From positions 1 to 62,300 of the forward strand of contig NKXK01000037.1 in assembly GCA_004379165.1 (NCBI GenBank): a DNA stretch of 62,300 nucleotides, read 5' to 3'. Position 1 is the first letter of the stretch. Every line of letters starts with the position of its first letter. The translations under genes and the position numbers were made by a program. The notes beneath the pieces were generated by a model that saw only the letters and a list, made by a program, of their open reading frames with translations, was not told the origin of the DNA and did not search any database. Source of the DNA: Rhodocyclaceae bacterium. GTDB taxonomy: Bacteria > Pseudomonadota > Gammaproteobacteria > Burkholderiales > Rhodocyclaceae. This document shows, one piece after another, positions 24,072 to 32,819 of this stretch.

Positions 24072-25552
24072 CAAAAACGCTCCATTTCCGGAAACTTGAG
24101 TTCGCCGCGATGCACGTGCATGCGCCCATATTCCGCGCAGCGGTGCAGGCTGGGTACGGCCTTACCCGGATTGAGCAGGCCGGCATCGTCGAAGGCCGCC
24201 TTGACGCGGCGGAAGGCCTCCAGCTCCGGCGTCGCATACTGCACGCACATCTGGTTGATCTTCTCGATGCCGACACCGTGTTCGCCGGTAATCGAGCCGC
24301 CGAGCGCCACCGACAGCTCCAGGATCTCGGCGCCGAACGCCTCGGCCTTGTCCCATTCTCCAGGCACCGACGCGTCGTACATGATCAACGGGTGCAGGTT
24401 GCCGTCACCGGCGTGGAAGACGTTGGCACAGCGCAGGCCGTATTTTTTCTCCATGGCCGCGATGGCAGCCAGCATCTCGGCCAGCCGTTTGCGCGGGATG
24501 GTCCCATCCATGCAGTAATAATCCGGCGTAATCCGCCCGACGGCCGGAAAAGCCGCCTTGCGCCCGGCCCAGAAACGCAGGCGCTCGGCCTCGGACTGCG
24601 AAACGCGCAGATCGCGGGCACCGGCGCTTTGCAGCACCTCGGTGACGCGGGCGATTTCCTCAGCCACTTCTTCCGGCGTACCGTCCGCTTCGCAAAGCAG
24701 GATGGCCTCGGCCGACAGGTCGTAGCCGGCCTGAACAAAGGGCTCGACGGCCGCCGTCGCCGGCTTGTCCATCATTTCCAGACCGGCGGGAATGATGCCG
24801 GCGGCGATGATCGCCGCCACCGCGTCGCCCGCCTTGCCGACATCGTCGAACGACGCCATCACCACCTGCGCCAGTTGCGGCTTGGGCACCAGCTTGACGG
24901 TCACTTCGGTGACGACGCCGAGCAGGCCTTCGGAACCGATCACCAGCGCCAGCAGGTCGTACCCCGCCGAGTCGGGCGCTGCGCTGCCAATCTCGAACAC
25001 CTCGCCCTCGATGCTGACGACACGGACGCGCAGCACGTTATGCACCGTCAGGCCGTACTTCAGGCAATGCACGCCACCGGAATTCTCGGCAACGTTGCCG
25101 CCCAGCGTGCAGGCGATCTGCGATGACGGATCGGGCGCGTAGTAGAGGCCATAAGGCGCCGCCGCTTCCGACACCGCCAGATTGCGCACGCCGGGCTGGA
25201 CGATGGCGGTGCGGCTGTCGCGGTCGACCTTGAGGATCTTGTTGAAACGCGCCAGCGACAGCACGACGCCCTGCGCATGCGGCATGGCGCCGCCGGACAA
25301 CCCGGTACCGGCACCTCGGGCCACCACCGGCACACCGAGCTGGTGGCAGGTCCGCAGCACGTCGATCACCTGCCCTTCGTTTTCCGGCAGGCAGACGGCC
25401 ATCGGCAGCTGGCGGAAGGCCGTCAGGCCATCGCACTCGTAAGGCCTCAGATCTTCATCGTCGATCAGCAGGCAATGGGCCGGCAAGACCATTTTCAGAC
25501 GCCGCGCCAGCGCGTCGCGGTCAGTGGCAAATTCAGGTTCGCGAACAGTCAT
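24071..25552 (-). CDS. glcD: Glycolate oxidase catalytic subunit GlcD
   Basis: A 493-residue FAD enzyme that oxidises glycolate and D-lactate. FAD_binding_4 features are VVARGAGTGLSGG and LGGNVAENSGGVHC; the FAD-oxidase C domain has HAGDGNLHP and TGEHGVGIEK. The ATG at 25552 (MTVREPEF) is chosen over an upstream in-frame ATG at 25582 that lacks homology-like sequence. It begins the glcDEF block, 88 bases after the glycerate kinase gene. Confidence 0.96.
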   Translation of the reverse strand: MTVREPEFATDRDALARRLKMVLPAHCLLIDDEDLRPYECDGLTAFRQLPMAVCLPENEGQVIDVLRTCHQLGVPVVARGAGTGLSGGAMPHAQGVVLSLARFNKILKVDRDSRTAIVQPGVRNLAVSEAAAPYGLYYAPDPSSQIACTLGGNVAENSGGVHCLKYGLTVHNVLRVRVVSIEGEVFEIGSAAPDSAGYDLLALVIGSEGLLGVVTEVTVKLVPKPQLAQVVMASFDDVGKAGDAVAAIIAAGIIPAGLEMMDKPATAAVEPFVQAGYDLSAEAILLCEADGTPEEVAEEIARVTEVLQSAGARDLRVSQSEAERLRFWAGRKAAFPAVGRITPDYYCMDGTIPRKRLAEMLAAIAAMEKKYGLRCANVFHAGDGNLHPLIMYDASVPGEWDKAEAFGAEILELSVALGGSITGEHGVGIEKINQMCVQYATPELEAFRRVKAAFDDAGLLNPGKAVPSLHRCAEYGRMHVHRGELKFPEMERF

Positions 25553-25640
25553 GGCGATGCCTATCTCGATTGGAGCGGCCATTGTATGGCCGCCCGCCAG
25601 GACGCGATAGCCTCACCGGGGATCCTTGCTTTCTGGTCAT

Positions 25641-26924
25641 TCAGGCAACAAGAATTGCGCGGAAGTCGTTGACGTTGGTCCGCGTCGGCCCAGTGACCAG
25701 CAGATCGTCCAGACCGGCGAAAAAGCCCCAGGCATCGTTGCCCGCAAGATGCGCCCGCGCATCCAGCCCACGTGCCGCCGCCCGAGGCAGCGTCTGCGGC
25801 TCGACGTACGCGCCGGCATTGTCCTCGGTGCCGTCGATTCCGTCCGTGTCGGCGGCCAGCGCGTGGATGCCCGGCGCGCAATCGAGCGCCAGCGCCAGGC
25901 CGAGCAGGAATTCGGTATTGCGGCCGCCCCGGCCGCTGGCCAGGCCACGCAGGGTGACGGTCGTTTCGCCGCCAGACAGCAGCAGACAGGGCCTTTTGGC
26001 CGGAAATCCGTGTTCACCGCAGCTGCGGGCGATTCCGGCCAGCACCTTGCCCACCTCACGTGCTTCGCCCTCGATGGCATCGCCAAGGATCAGCGGCGTG
26101 ACACCGAGCCGCCGCGCTTCGGCCACCGCAGCTTCGAGCATCTGCTGCGGGCTGGCGACCAGTTCCCAGCGCGATGCCGCAAGGCGCGGATCGCCCGGCT
26201 TCGGCGTTTCCAGCGCCCCAGAGAGCAGTCGTTGCCGCAGTACATCGCCAATCGAAATTGCGTAGCGGTCGAGCACTGCCAGCGCCATCGCGGCGGTGCT
26301 CGGGTCAGCCACCGTCGGGCCGGAGGCGATCACCGCCGCGTCGTCGCCCGGCACATCGGAAATCGCCAGCGTCAGCACCGGCGTCGGCCAGGCAGCGGCT
26401 GCAAGGCGCCCGCCCTTGATCGCCGAGAGGTGCTTGCGCACGCAGTTGATTTCGTTAATCGCCGCGCCCGAGCGCAACAGCGCCGAGGTGAGTGCCCGCT
26501 TTTCCGCCAGCGTCACGCCCTCGGCCGGCGCCGCGAGCAAGGCCGAGCCGCCACCGGAAATCAGGGCGAGGACGCGGTCGTCTGCGGTCAACCCGGAAAT
26601 CAGGCGAAAAATGTGCATGGCGGCCGCTTCACCTGCCGCATCCGGCACCGGATGTGCGGCTTCGACAATCTCGATCCGCGAACAGGGCACCCCATGGCCG
26701 TAGCGCGTGACGACCAGGCCACTGAGCGCACCCGGCCAGTGATCTTCCACTGCCCGCGCCATCGCTGCCGAGGCCTTGCCGGCGCCGATGACGATCAGCC
26801 GACCGCCCGGCCCCGGTGGTGTCAGCCCGGCCAGCGCCGGCGGCACACACAGCGCCGGATCGGTCGCCGCAATCGCGGCGTCGAACACCCGGCGCAGCAA
26901 GGCCCGCGGCGACAGCGCGCTCAC
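25641..26924 (-). CDS. Glycerate 2-kinase (MOFRL family)
   Basis: A 427-residue glycerate kinase of the GckA/TtuD type, phosphorylating D-glycerate to 2-phosphoglycerate. Family signs are LIVIGAGKASAAMARAVE near residue 40, LISGGGSALLAAP, and the C-terminal MOFRL domain with LSGGETTVTLRG, GRGGRNTEFLLGLAL and ADTDGIDGTEDNAGA. The start is GTG at 26924, overlapping the hyi stop (GTGA). In context it would finish glycolate assimilation after tartronate semialdehyde reduction. Confidence 0.94.
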   Translation of the reverse strand: MSALSPRALLRRVFDAAIAATDPALCVPPALAGLTPPGPGGRLIVIGAGKASAAMARAVEDHWPGALSGLVVTRYGHGVPCSRIEIVEAAHPVPDAAGEAAAMHIFRLISGLTADDRVLALISGGGSALLAAPAEGVTLAEKRALTSALLRSGAAINEINCVRKHLSAIKGGRLAAAAWPTPVLTLAISDVPGDDAAVIASGPTVADPSTAAMALAVLDRYAISIGDVLRQRLLSGALETPKPGDPRLAASRWELVASPQQMLEAAVAEARRLGVTPLILGDAIEGEAREVGKVLAGIARSCGEHGFPAKRPCLLLSGGETTVTLRGLASGRGGRNTEFLLGLALALDCAPGIHALAADTDGIDGTEDNAGAYVEPQTLPRAAARGLDARAHLAGNDAWGFFAGLDDLLVTGPTRTNVNDFRAILVA

Positions 26925-27691
26925 GGCCGCCAGCCCAGCCCAGCCAGGGTGCCGGCCTGCGGCTTGTATTCGCAGCCGACCCAGCCGTCGTAGCCCAGCC
27001 GATCCAGCAGGGCGAACAGGTAGGGGTAGTGAATCTCACCGGTACCCGGCTCATGGCGGCCGGGGTTGTCGGCAATCTGGATGTGCGCGGTCTGCGGCAG
27101 GCAGGCTTCGATGGTCCGCGACAGATCGCCATGGATGATCTGCGCGTGGTAAAGGTCCAACTGTAGGCGGACATTGCTGCGATCAATCTGCCCGAGCAGG
27201 CGTATTGCCTTGTGCACATCGTCCAGCCAGTATCCGGGCATGTCGATGCGGCTGTTGATCGGCTCGATGGTCACCGTCACGCCGGCGGTCGCCAGACGAT
27301 CGGCGGCAAACTGCAGGTTGGCGACGTAGGTTGCCGTCAGCTCCTCCTCGCTTACGCCATCCGGCCTCAGGCCGGCCATGCAATGCAAGCGCTCGGAGTC
27401 GAGCATCACCGCGTAGTCGAGCGCTTTCTCGACGCTTTCGGCAAACTCGCCCTGACGGTTCGGCAGGCAGGCCAGGCCACGGTCGCCGGCAGCCCAGTCG
27501 CCCGGCGGCAGATTGAACAGCACCTGTTCGAGATCCGCGGCGTGCAGCCAGCCGGCCACTTCGGCCGCCGGCCAGTCATACGGAAACAGGTACTCGACCC
27601 CGGCAAAGCCGGCCTCGGCGGCCGCCGCAAAACGCTCGGCAAACGGCCGCTCGGTGAACAAAAAACTGAGATTGGCGGCAAACTTTGGCAT
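26921..27691 (-). CDS. hyi: Hydroxypyruvate isomerase
   Basis: A 256-residue TIM-barrel enzyme that interconverts hydroxypyruvate and tartronate semialdehyde. The start MPKFAANLSFLFTERPF is diagnostic for Hyi; longer extensions run into the cobalamin adenosyltransferase promoter region. Metal-ligand stretches are TIEPINSRIDMPGY, QLDLYHAQIIHGD, HIQIADNPGRHEPGTGEI and VGCEYKP. It is the first gene of the glycolate-glycerate operon. Glyoxylate carboligase (gcl), expected beside it, is not in the window. Confidence 0.93.
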   Translation of the reverse strand: MPKFAANLSFLFTERPFAERFAAAAEAGFAGVEYLFPYDWPAAEVAGWLHAADLEQVLFNLPPGDWAAGDRGLACLPNRQGEFAESVEKALDYAVMLDSERLHCMAGLRPDGVSEEELTATYVANLQFAADRLATAGVTVTIEPINSRIDMPGYWLDDVHKAIRLLGQIDRSNVRLQLDLYHAQIIHGDLSRTIEACLPQTAHIQIADNPGRHEPGTGEIHYPYLFALLDRLGYDGWVGCEYKPQAGTLAGLGWRP

Positions 27692-27723
27692 GGCGGCAAC
27701 AGTCTGTGGCTGAGGCCGGAAAG

Positions 27724-27729
27724 TATAAT
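27724..27729 (+). promoter_or_regulatory. -10 element for the adenosyltransferase gene
   Basis: A perfect TATAAT lies 26 bases before the GTG start and about 13 bases before the AGGAGA Shine-Dalgarno. It lies in the 64-base gap shared with divergent hyi. No cobalamin riboswitch could fit here. Confidence 0.5.
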
Positions 27730-27755
27730 CCGGACACAACACAGGAGAACCCAAG

Positions 27756-28346
27756 GTGAGCAGCGAAAACAACATGCAAGATTCCGAACGCAAAGGCAAC
27801 CGCCTGTCGAAGATCGTCACCCGCACCGGCGACGGGGGCACCACCGGCCTCGGCGACGGCAGCCGGACGACCAAGGACAGCCTGCGCATCGACGCCATCG
27901 GCGAAGTCGATGAACTGAACTCCAGCATCGGCCTGCTGCTCTGCGAGGATTTGCCGGCCCGCGTCCGTGCGGCGCTGCTCGATGTCCAGCACGATCTGTT
28001 CGATCTCGGTGGCGAACTCTGCCTGCCCGGCATGGCGGTGATGAAGGATGCCCAGGTCGCCCGACTAGAAGGGTTGGCTGAGGAGTTCAACGCCGACCTG
28101 CCGATGCTCAAGGAATTCATCCTTCCCGGCGGCACCCGGCCGGCGGCCATCGCCCACCTCTGCCGCACCATCGCCCGCCGCGCTGAACGCAGCATGGTTC
28201 GCCTCAACAATGCCGAGCCGCTTTCCGACGCTGCCCGCCGCTACGTCAACCGCCTCTCCGATCTGCTCTTCATTCTCGGTCGCCTGCTCAACCGCGCTGG
28301 CGGCCGCGGCGATGTCCTCTGGCAAAAAGGCAAGAACGCCGGCTAG
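27756..28346 (+). CDS. ATP:cob(I)alamin adenosyltransferase, PduO type
   Basis: A 196-residue enzyme that makes adenosylcobalamin from cob(I)alamin and ATP. The ATP-binding N-terminus KIVTRTGDGGTTGLGDGSRT, the helix GEVDELNSSIG, and the C-terminal RRAERSMVRL and YVNRLSDLLFILGRLLN are characteristic. GTG at 27756 is chosen because AGGAG lies eight bases upstream; the ATG at 27774 has no such site. The expected client, for example methylmalonyl-CoA mutase or ribonucleotide reductase, is not in the window. Confidence 0.95.
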   Translation: MSSENNMQDSERKGNRLSKIVTRTGDGGTTGLGDGSRTTKDSLRIDAIGEVDELNSSIGLLLCEDLPARVRAALLDVQHDLFDLGGELCLPGMAVMKDAQVARLEGLAEEFNADLPMLKEFILPGGTRPAAIAHLCRTIARRAERSMVRLNNAEPLSDAARRYVNRLSDLLFILGRLLNRAGGRGDVLWQKGKNAG

Positions 28347-28382
28347 AATGATCGCTCGGCGAATTCGGATCGACACTGAGGC

Positions 28383-28586
28383 ATGTACCGCCTGATCACT
28401 ACCTATCGTTGCCACGCCGCCCGCCCGGTCATCGAGCGCGGGCCATGGCACAGCTCGCGCAAGGATGCCGAACTGTGGGCGGAAATGCTGCGCGAGGTCG
28501 GCTACGGGGTCGAGATCGAAATCCAGCACGGCGCGGTTCAGGAAGACAACTCCGCCCTTGCTGATGCGCTGGCCGGCATGGCCTGA
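28383..28586 (+). CDS. Small hypothetical protein
   Basis: A 67-residue open frame (MYRLITTYRCHAARPVIERG) with codon use like its neighbours. It has a plausible -10 (TAGAAT at 28344-28349), but GAGG almost touches the ATG, so the ribosome site is not ideal. Repeated WAE, EIEIQHG segments suggest a small alpha/beta fold. No family is recognised. Confidence 0.55.
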   Translation: MYRLITTYRCHAARPVIERGPWHSSRKDAELWAEMLREVGYGVEIEIQHGAVQEDNSALADALAGMA

Positions 28587-28633
28587 GCCGCAGCAACCCG
28601 CCGCTTTACCAGTCCACCTCTGGAGCGCCGCCG

Positions 28634-29455
28634 ATGTCCGCCCCCGGTTTTGACACCCTCGCCCTCAATCTCGAGGGTGCCATCGGCGAAGTCCGGCTGG
28701 AAAGGCCCGAGCGCTCGAATGCGCTCAACGCGACGATGTGGCAGGAAATCCGCCACGCTTTCGAGTGGATCGACAGCGCGCCGGAGATTCGCGTCGTCAT
28801 CCTCAGCGGCGAAGGCAGGCACTTCTGCGCCGGCATCGACCTCGCGATGCTCGCCAGCGTCCAGCAGCAGGTTGCCGCCGCCGATGGCGCCCGCAGCCGC
28901 GAAGCCCTGCGCCGGCTGATCCTCGACCTGCAGGACTGCCTGAGCGCCATCGAACGCTGCCGCAAACCGGTGATCGCCGCCATCCACGGCGCCTGCGTCG
29001 GTGGCGCGCTCGATCTCGTCACCTGCTGCGACCTGCGCTACGCCGCCGCCGATGCCGTTTTTTCGATCAAGGAAATCGACATCGGCATGGTCGCCGACGT
29101 CGGCACGCTGCAACGTCTGCCGCGCCTGATCGGCGACGGCCTGACCCGCGAGTTGGCCTACACCAGCCGCAACATGGATGCCGCCGAGGCCGCCGTCAGT
29201 GGTCTGGTCGGTCGCGTTTTTCCCGACAAAGCAACGTTGACCGCAGGCGTCAGGGAGATCGCCCATCAAATCGCTGCCCGCTCACCGCTGGCCGTACGCG
29301 GCACCAAGGAAGTGCTCAATTACAGCCGCGATCACAGCATCGCCGATGGCCTCAACTTTGTCGCCACCTGGAACGCTGCAATGCTGCTCTCGGATGATCT
29401 CAACGAGAGCCTGCAGGCGCAACAGCAAAAGCGCCCAGCCGCTTACAAGGACTGA
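28634..29455 (+). CDS. Enoyl-CoA hydratase/isomerase family, dienoyl-CoA isomerase-like
   Basis: A 273-residue crotonase-fold protein. The oxyanion-hole segments are HFCAGIDLAML and GACVGGALDLVTCCDLRYA. KEIDIGMVADVGTLQRLP matches the delta3,5-delta2,4-dienoyl-CoA isomerase group (ECH1), with the catalytic Glu and Asp both present, rather than ordinary enoyl-CoA hydratase. That enzyme handles double bonds at odd positions in unsaturated fatty-acid beta-oxidation in the cytosol. GGAG lies eight bases before the ATG. No other beta-oxidation gene is adjacent. Confidence 0.88.
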   Translation: MSAPGFDTLALNLEGAIGEVRLERPERSNALNATMWQEIRHAFEWIDSAPEIRVVILSGEGRHFCAGIDLAMLASVQQQVAAADGARSREALRRLILDLQDCLSAIERCRKPVIAAIHGACVGGALDLVTCCDLRYAAADAVFSIKEIDIGMVADVGTLQRLPRLIGDGLTRELAYTSRNMDAAEAAVSGLVGRVFPDKATLTAGVREIAHQIAARSPLAVRGTKEVLNYSRDHSIADGLNFVATWNAAMLLSDDLNESLQAQQQKRPAAYKD

Positions 29456-29464
29456 AAAAACAAC

Positions 29465-29493
29465 AGCCCGTCGCCATCAGCGAACGGGCTTTG
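29465..29493. terminator. Bidirectional terminator between the isomerase gene and aroG
   Basis: AGCCCGT-CGC...GCG-ACGGGCT forms a long stem followed by TTTG on the plus strand. On the minus strand it is followed by GTTGTTTTTT. It serves both convergent genes. Confidence 0.75.
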
Positions 29494-29528
29494 TCTGCCG
29501 CCACCATTCGAGCGGCGGATAGATTCCC

Positions 29529-30608
29529 TTACTCCGCTGCCTCGGCCAACCGGCGGGCACGTACGGCAGCCGCGAGCTGGTCGAGCACCTTGAGGCTGTC
29601 TTCCCAGTTGATGCAGGCATCGGTGATGCTCTGGCCGTAGGTCAGCGGCTTGTCCGGCGACAGGTCCTGACGGCCTTCGACGATGTGCGATTCGACCATG
29701 ACGCCAACGATGCGCTCCTCACCAGCAGCCATCTGCGCCGCGATGCTGTCGGAGACTTCCATCTGCAGCTTGTATTGCTTGCGGCTATTGCCGTGCGAGA
29801 AGTCGACCATCAAGCGGGCGGCGAGGCCGGCCTTGGCGATTTCGGCGCTAGCAGCTTCGACACTAGCGGCGTCGTAGTTCGGCTCCTTGCCACCGCGCAG
29901 GATGACGTGGCAGTCCTCGTTGCCCATCGTCGAAACGATCGCGGTGTGGCCGGACTTGGTCACCGAAAGGAAGTGGTGTGGCGAATTGGCCGAGCGGATG
30001 GCGTCGACGGCAATCCGCATATTGCCGTCGGTGCCGTTCTTGAAACCGACCGGGCAGGAGAGACCGGAGGCCAGCTCGCGATGCACCTGCGACTCGGTGG
30101 TCCGGGCGCCGATGGCGCCCCAGGCGATCAGGTCAGCAGTGTACTGCGGGGTAATGGTGTCGAGGAACTCGGTCGCACAGGGCAGATCCATCTCGTTGAT
30201 TTCGAGCAGGATGCGACGGGCAAGGCGAATACCTTCGTTGATACGGAAAGTGTTGTCGAGGCGCGGGTCATTGATCAGACCCTTCCAGCCGACAGTCGTC
30301 CGTGGCTTCTCGAAATAGACGCGCATGACGACGACGAGATCCTCGGCGTACTTGTCGGCCTGCTTGGCGAGGCGCTTGGCGTAGTCCATCGCCGCGTCAT
30401 AGTCGTGGATCGAGCAGGGGCCGATGACGACCAGCAGCCGGTCGTCCGCACCATGCAGGATGCGGTGGATGGCCTGACGGGCAGTGTAGGTGGTGTTGGC
30501 GGCACGGCTCGACAGCGGATACTCGCGGAAAACGTGCGCCGGCGGCACCAGCTCCTTGATTTCACGGATGCGTACGTCGTCGGTATTCGGTTTGCTCTGC
30601 GGCATCAT
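29529..30608 (-). CDS. aroG: 3-deoxy-7-phosphoheptulonate (DAHP) synthase
   Basis: A 359-residue type I DAHP synthase that condenses phosphoenolpyruvate and erythrose-4-phosphate, the first step of aromatic amino acid synthesis. Present are LVVIGPCSIHDYDAAMDYA, MRVYFEKPRTTVGWKGLIND, CATEFLDTITPQY, GARTTESQ, VGFKNGTDG and MVDFSHGNSRK. Which amino acid inhibits it (Phe, Tyr or Trp) cannot be read. Tandem ATGs stand at 30608 and 30605; GAGG lies six or nine bases upstream. Confidence 0.96.
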   Translation of the reverse strand: MMPQSKPNTDDVRIREIKELVPPAHVFREYPLSSRAANTTYTARQAIHRILHGADDRLLVVIGPCSIHDYDAAMDYAKRLAKQADKYAEDLVVVMRVYFEKPRTTVGWKGLINDPRLDNTFRINEGIRLARRILLEINEMDLPCATEFLDTITPQYTADLIAWGAIGARTTESQVHRELASGLSCPVGFKNGTDGNMRIAVDAIRSANSPHHFLSVTKSGHTAIVSTMGNEDCHVILRGGKEPNYDAASVEAASAEIAKAGLAARLMVDFSHGNSRKQYKLQMEVSDSIAAQMAAGEERIVGVMVESHIVEGRQDLSPDKPLTYGQSITDACINWEDSLKVLDQLAAAVRARRLAEAAE

Positions 30609-30807
30609 GGCCTGCCTCGTTCGATAAAGCGAAATTCGGCGATTTTACCGGAAGAGACAGCACCGCTGCCAATCCCGCCGGCACCGGCAGTCGGTTAACG
30701 CGGGTACCGGCTGCTGCGGTGAACGCAAATAAACGGCAAAAACTGGCCACCGCCCCGCCTCCAGCCATTCCCTTTACCGGCGATCCGCGGCATGCTGAGC
30801 ACTCGCC

Positions 30808-31929
30808 ATGCCGGATTTCGATCTCGCTCCCTCGCCGGAAATTCCGCCGCGGCCGATCAAGGGCCGGGGCGCGGTCGGCAATGTGGCGCACCGCTTCAGT
30901 AGCGACCAGCGCCAGGCCGAGGATGACGGCTGGACACCGGAGCAGTCGCCTGATCCGCGAACGCGCCTGCTCATCGACCACGCGAAAAGCATCCTCAGTA
31001 AAAACGACTCGCCTGATCTGTCGTTCGAGCAGTCGCTCAATCCGTACCGCGGTTGCGAGCATGGCTGCATCTACTGCTACGCCCGCCCCACCCATGCCTG
31101 GCTCGGCCACTCGCCGGGGCTCGATTTCGAAACCCTGATCTACGCCAAGCCCGATGCCCCGCGACTGCTAAGTGAGGCGCTGGCGCAGCCGAATTACATC
31201 TGCCGTACCATCGTCCTCGGCACCGCCACCGACGCCTACCAGCCGGTCGAGCGCGGCCAGGGGCTGACGCGCGCGGTTCTCGCCGAACTGCTCGCGGCAC
31301 GGCATCCGGTCGCGGTGGTCACAAAATCCTCACTGATCCTGCGCGATCTCGACCTCTGGGCAGCGCTGGCTGAGAAGCAACTGGCCCATGTTGGCATCTC
31401 GATCACCAGCCTCGACGGCCGGCTGAGCCGGCAACTGGAACCTCGTGCCAGCGCGCCTCACGCCCGGCTGGCGGCAATGGAGAAACTGGCAGCTGCCGGC
31501 GTACCTGTTTCTCTGTTTGCCTCGCCGCTGATTCCCGGCCTCAATGATCACGAACTGGAAAAGCTGCTGGCCGTGGCCCGTGAGCACGGGGCAACCAGCG
31601 CCGGCTACACATTGCTGCGTTTGCCACACGAAGTGGCCGGGCTGTTTCAGGAATGGCTGCAGTGGCACGCCCCGGAAAAAGCGGCCCGCGTCATGTCGGT
31701 ACTCTACGATTTGCGTGGCGGACGGGTGAATGATCCACAGTTCGGCAGCCGGATGAAGGGGCTGGGCCATTTCGCCGATCTCATCCGCCAGCGCTTCTCC
31801 CTCGCCTGCCGGCGCCACGGCCTGGTAGAAACCTGGCCTGCGCTCGACACCACCGCCTTTCGCCCACCGTCGCCATCGCCATCTCCACCGCTGGCAGCGG
31901 CGGATTCACGCCAGCTCAACCTGTTCTGA
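30808..31929 (+). CDS. PA0069-family radical SAM protein (SplB-like)
   Basis: A 373-residue radical SAM protein. The cluster motif is CEHGCIYC within NPYRGCEHGCIYCYARPTH at about residues 75-90, binding [4Fe-4S] and S-adenosylmethionine. The remainder is typical of the SplB-related, PA0069-type group: VLGTATDAYQPVE, VTKSSLILRDLDL, ISITSLDGRLSRQLEPRA and the final DSRQLNLF. The family is annotated as spore-photoproduct-lyase-like but its true substrate is unknown. It ends four bases from the convergent double P-box gene. Confidence 0.9.
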   Translation: MPDFDLAPSPEIPPRPIKGRGAVGNVAHRFSSDQRQAEDDGWTPEQSPDPRTRLLIDHAKSILSKNDSPDLSFEQSLNPYRGCEHGCIYCYARPTHAWLGHSPGLDFETLIYAKPDAPRLLSEALAQPNYICRTIVLGTATDAYQPVERGQGLTRAVLAELLAARHPVAVVTKSSLILRDLDLWAALAEKQLAHVGISITSLDGRLSRQLEPRASAPHARLAAMEKLAAAGVPVSLFASPLIPGLNDHELEKLLAVAREHGATSAGYTLLRLPHEVAGLFQEWLQWHAPEKAARVMSVLYDLRGGRVNDPQFGSRMKGLGHFADLIRQRFSLACRRHGLVETWPALDTTAFRPPSPSPSPPLAAADSRQLNLF

Positions 31930-31933
31930 ACAC

Positions 31934-32716
31934 TTACTTCGGCAGACGCTCGTAGAGCGCAACGACGGACTCCATCTCTTCCAGGATACGCTCGCTGGTC
32001 GTCGCCACCGCCGTCTGCGGGCGCTTGTCCGGTCCACTCTTTTGCGCTAGCGCATTTTCGAAGAAGAACCACTGCTGACGCACGAGTTCCAGATGTTCGC
32101 GGATGCCCGGCGTGTTGGCCGGTGCACTGGTCAGCTCCTGATGCGCCTCGGCAAATTCCTTGCGCGCCTTGTCAAGATTGGCCGCGCTCTGCGCATCGCC
32201 GACGCCCCAGGCCTGTGCCTGGTAGAACTTGGCCATACGCTGCGACAGCATGCGCTGCCGGCCGGAGATGTTGACCAGGCGCCCGGCATTCGTACCCGAC
32301 TGCTTCTCGAAAAGCACCGTGCCCTGTTGCGCCAACGCCAGCACATCCTCGGAAGCAGCCAGCACCTTCCGCCCCTGATCCGTCGATGGGGCAACACCGA
32401 TCAGCGAGTCCTTGTAGGCCAGCCAGGCTTTCTCCAGCTTGAGATAGATGTCGCGTGTCTCGCCGGCCGGCGCGTAGTTTTTCAGTTCAACGAGTTGCCG
32501 GTCGAAAAGCGCGACCGACTGATCCAGCACCTTGCGGCTGCGGTCCACATCAATTTGCTGCCCGATCTGGAAATAGGCCTTGGCCATGCGCTGCGACAAC
32601 ATGCGCTGGCGGCCGGCCTTGTTGATCGCAACGTTGATGTCGCTGATCTGCGCCCAGGCAGGCGCCACCGGCAGGCCAAGAATCAGGGCCAGAAAAAGAC
32701 AACGAATGAAATTCAT
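31934..32716 (-). CDS. Periplasmic protein with two NarX/PilJ-type P-box domains
   Basis: A 260-residue protein. MNFIRCLFLALILG...APAWA is a signal peptide, and GGAG lies seven bases before this ATG. Two copies of the type IV pilus methyl-accepting/NarX sensor domain follow: NKAGRQRMLSQRMAK at residues 32-46 and NISGRQRMLSQRMAK at 149-163. In NarX and NarQ this P-box binds nitrate/nitrite at the membrane-distal end of a helical bundle. Here there is no transmembrane or kinase part. It may bind an anion or signal and pass it to another protein; that is inference. It follows a diheme cytochrome gene. Confidence 0.9.
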   Translation of the reverse strand: MNFIRCLFLALILGLPVAPAWAQISDINVAINKAGRQRMLSQRMAKAYFQIGQQIDVDRSRKVLDQSVALFDRQLVELKNYAPAGETRDIYLKLEKAWLAYKDSLIGVAPSTDQGRKVLAASEDVLALAQQGTVLFEKQSGTNAGRLVNISGRQRMLSQRMAKFYQAQAWGVGDAQSAANLDKARKEFAEAHQELTSAPANTPGIREHLELVRQQWFFFENALAQKSGPDKRPQTAVATTSERILEEMESVVALYERLPK

Positions 32717-32819
32717 GCAAAAACTCCAACGGCAATCGGCGCGCAAGTCGCAAGCCTACCTGCTGCCGTCAACCGGCAGCCATGATGTGAATCAAGCGCT
32801 GAGGACCGCCGTTGGTCCG

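Noticed and set aside
22878..24518. Open frame of 546 codons opposite glcE and glcD
   Set aside because: It covers two certain genes on the other strand, has Arg/Pro/His-rich composition and no ribosome site.
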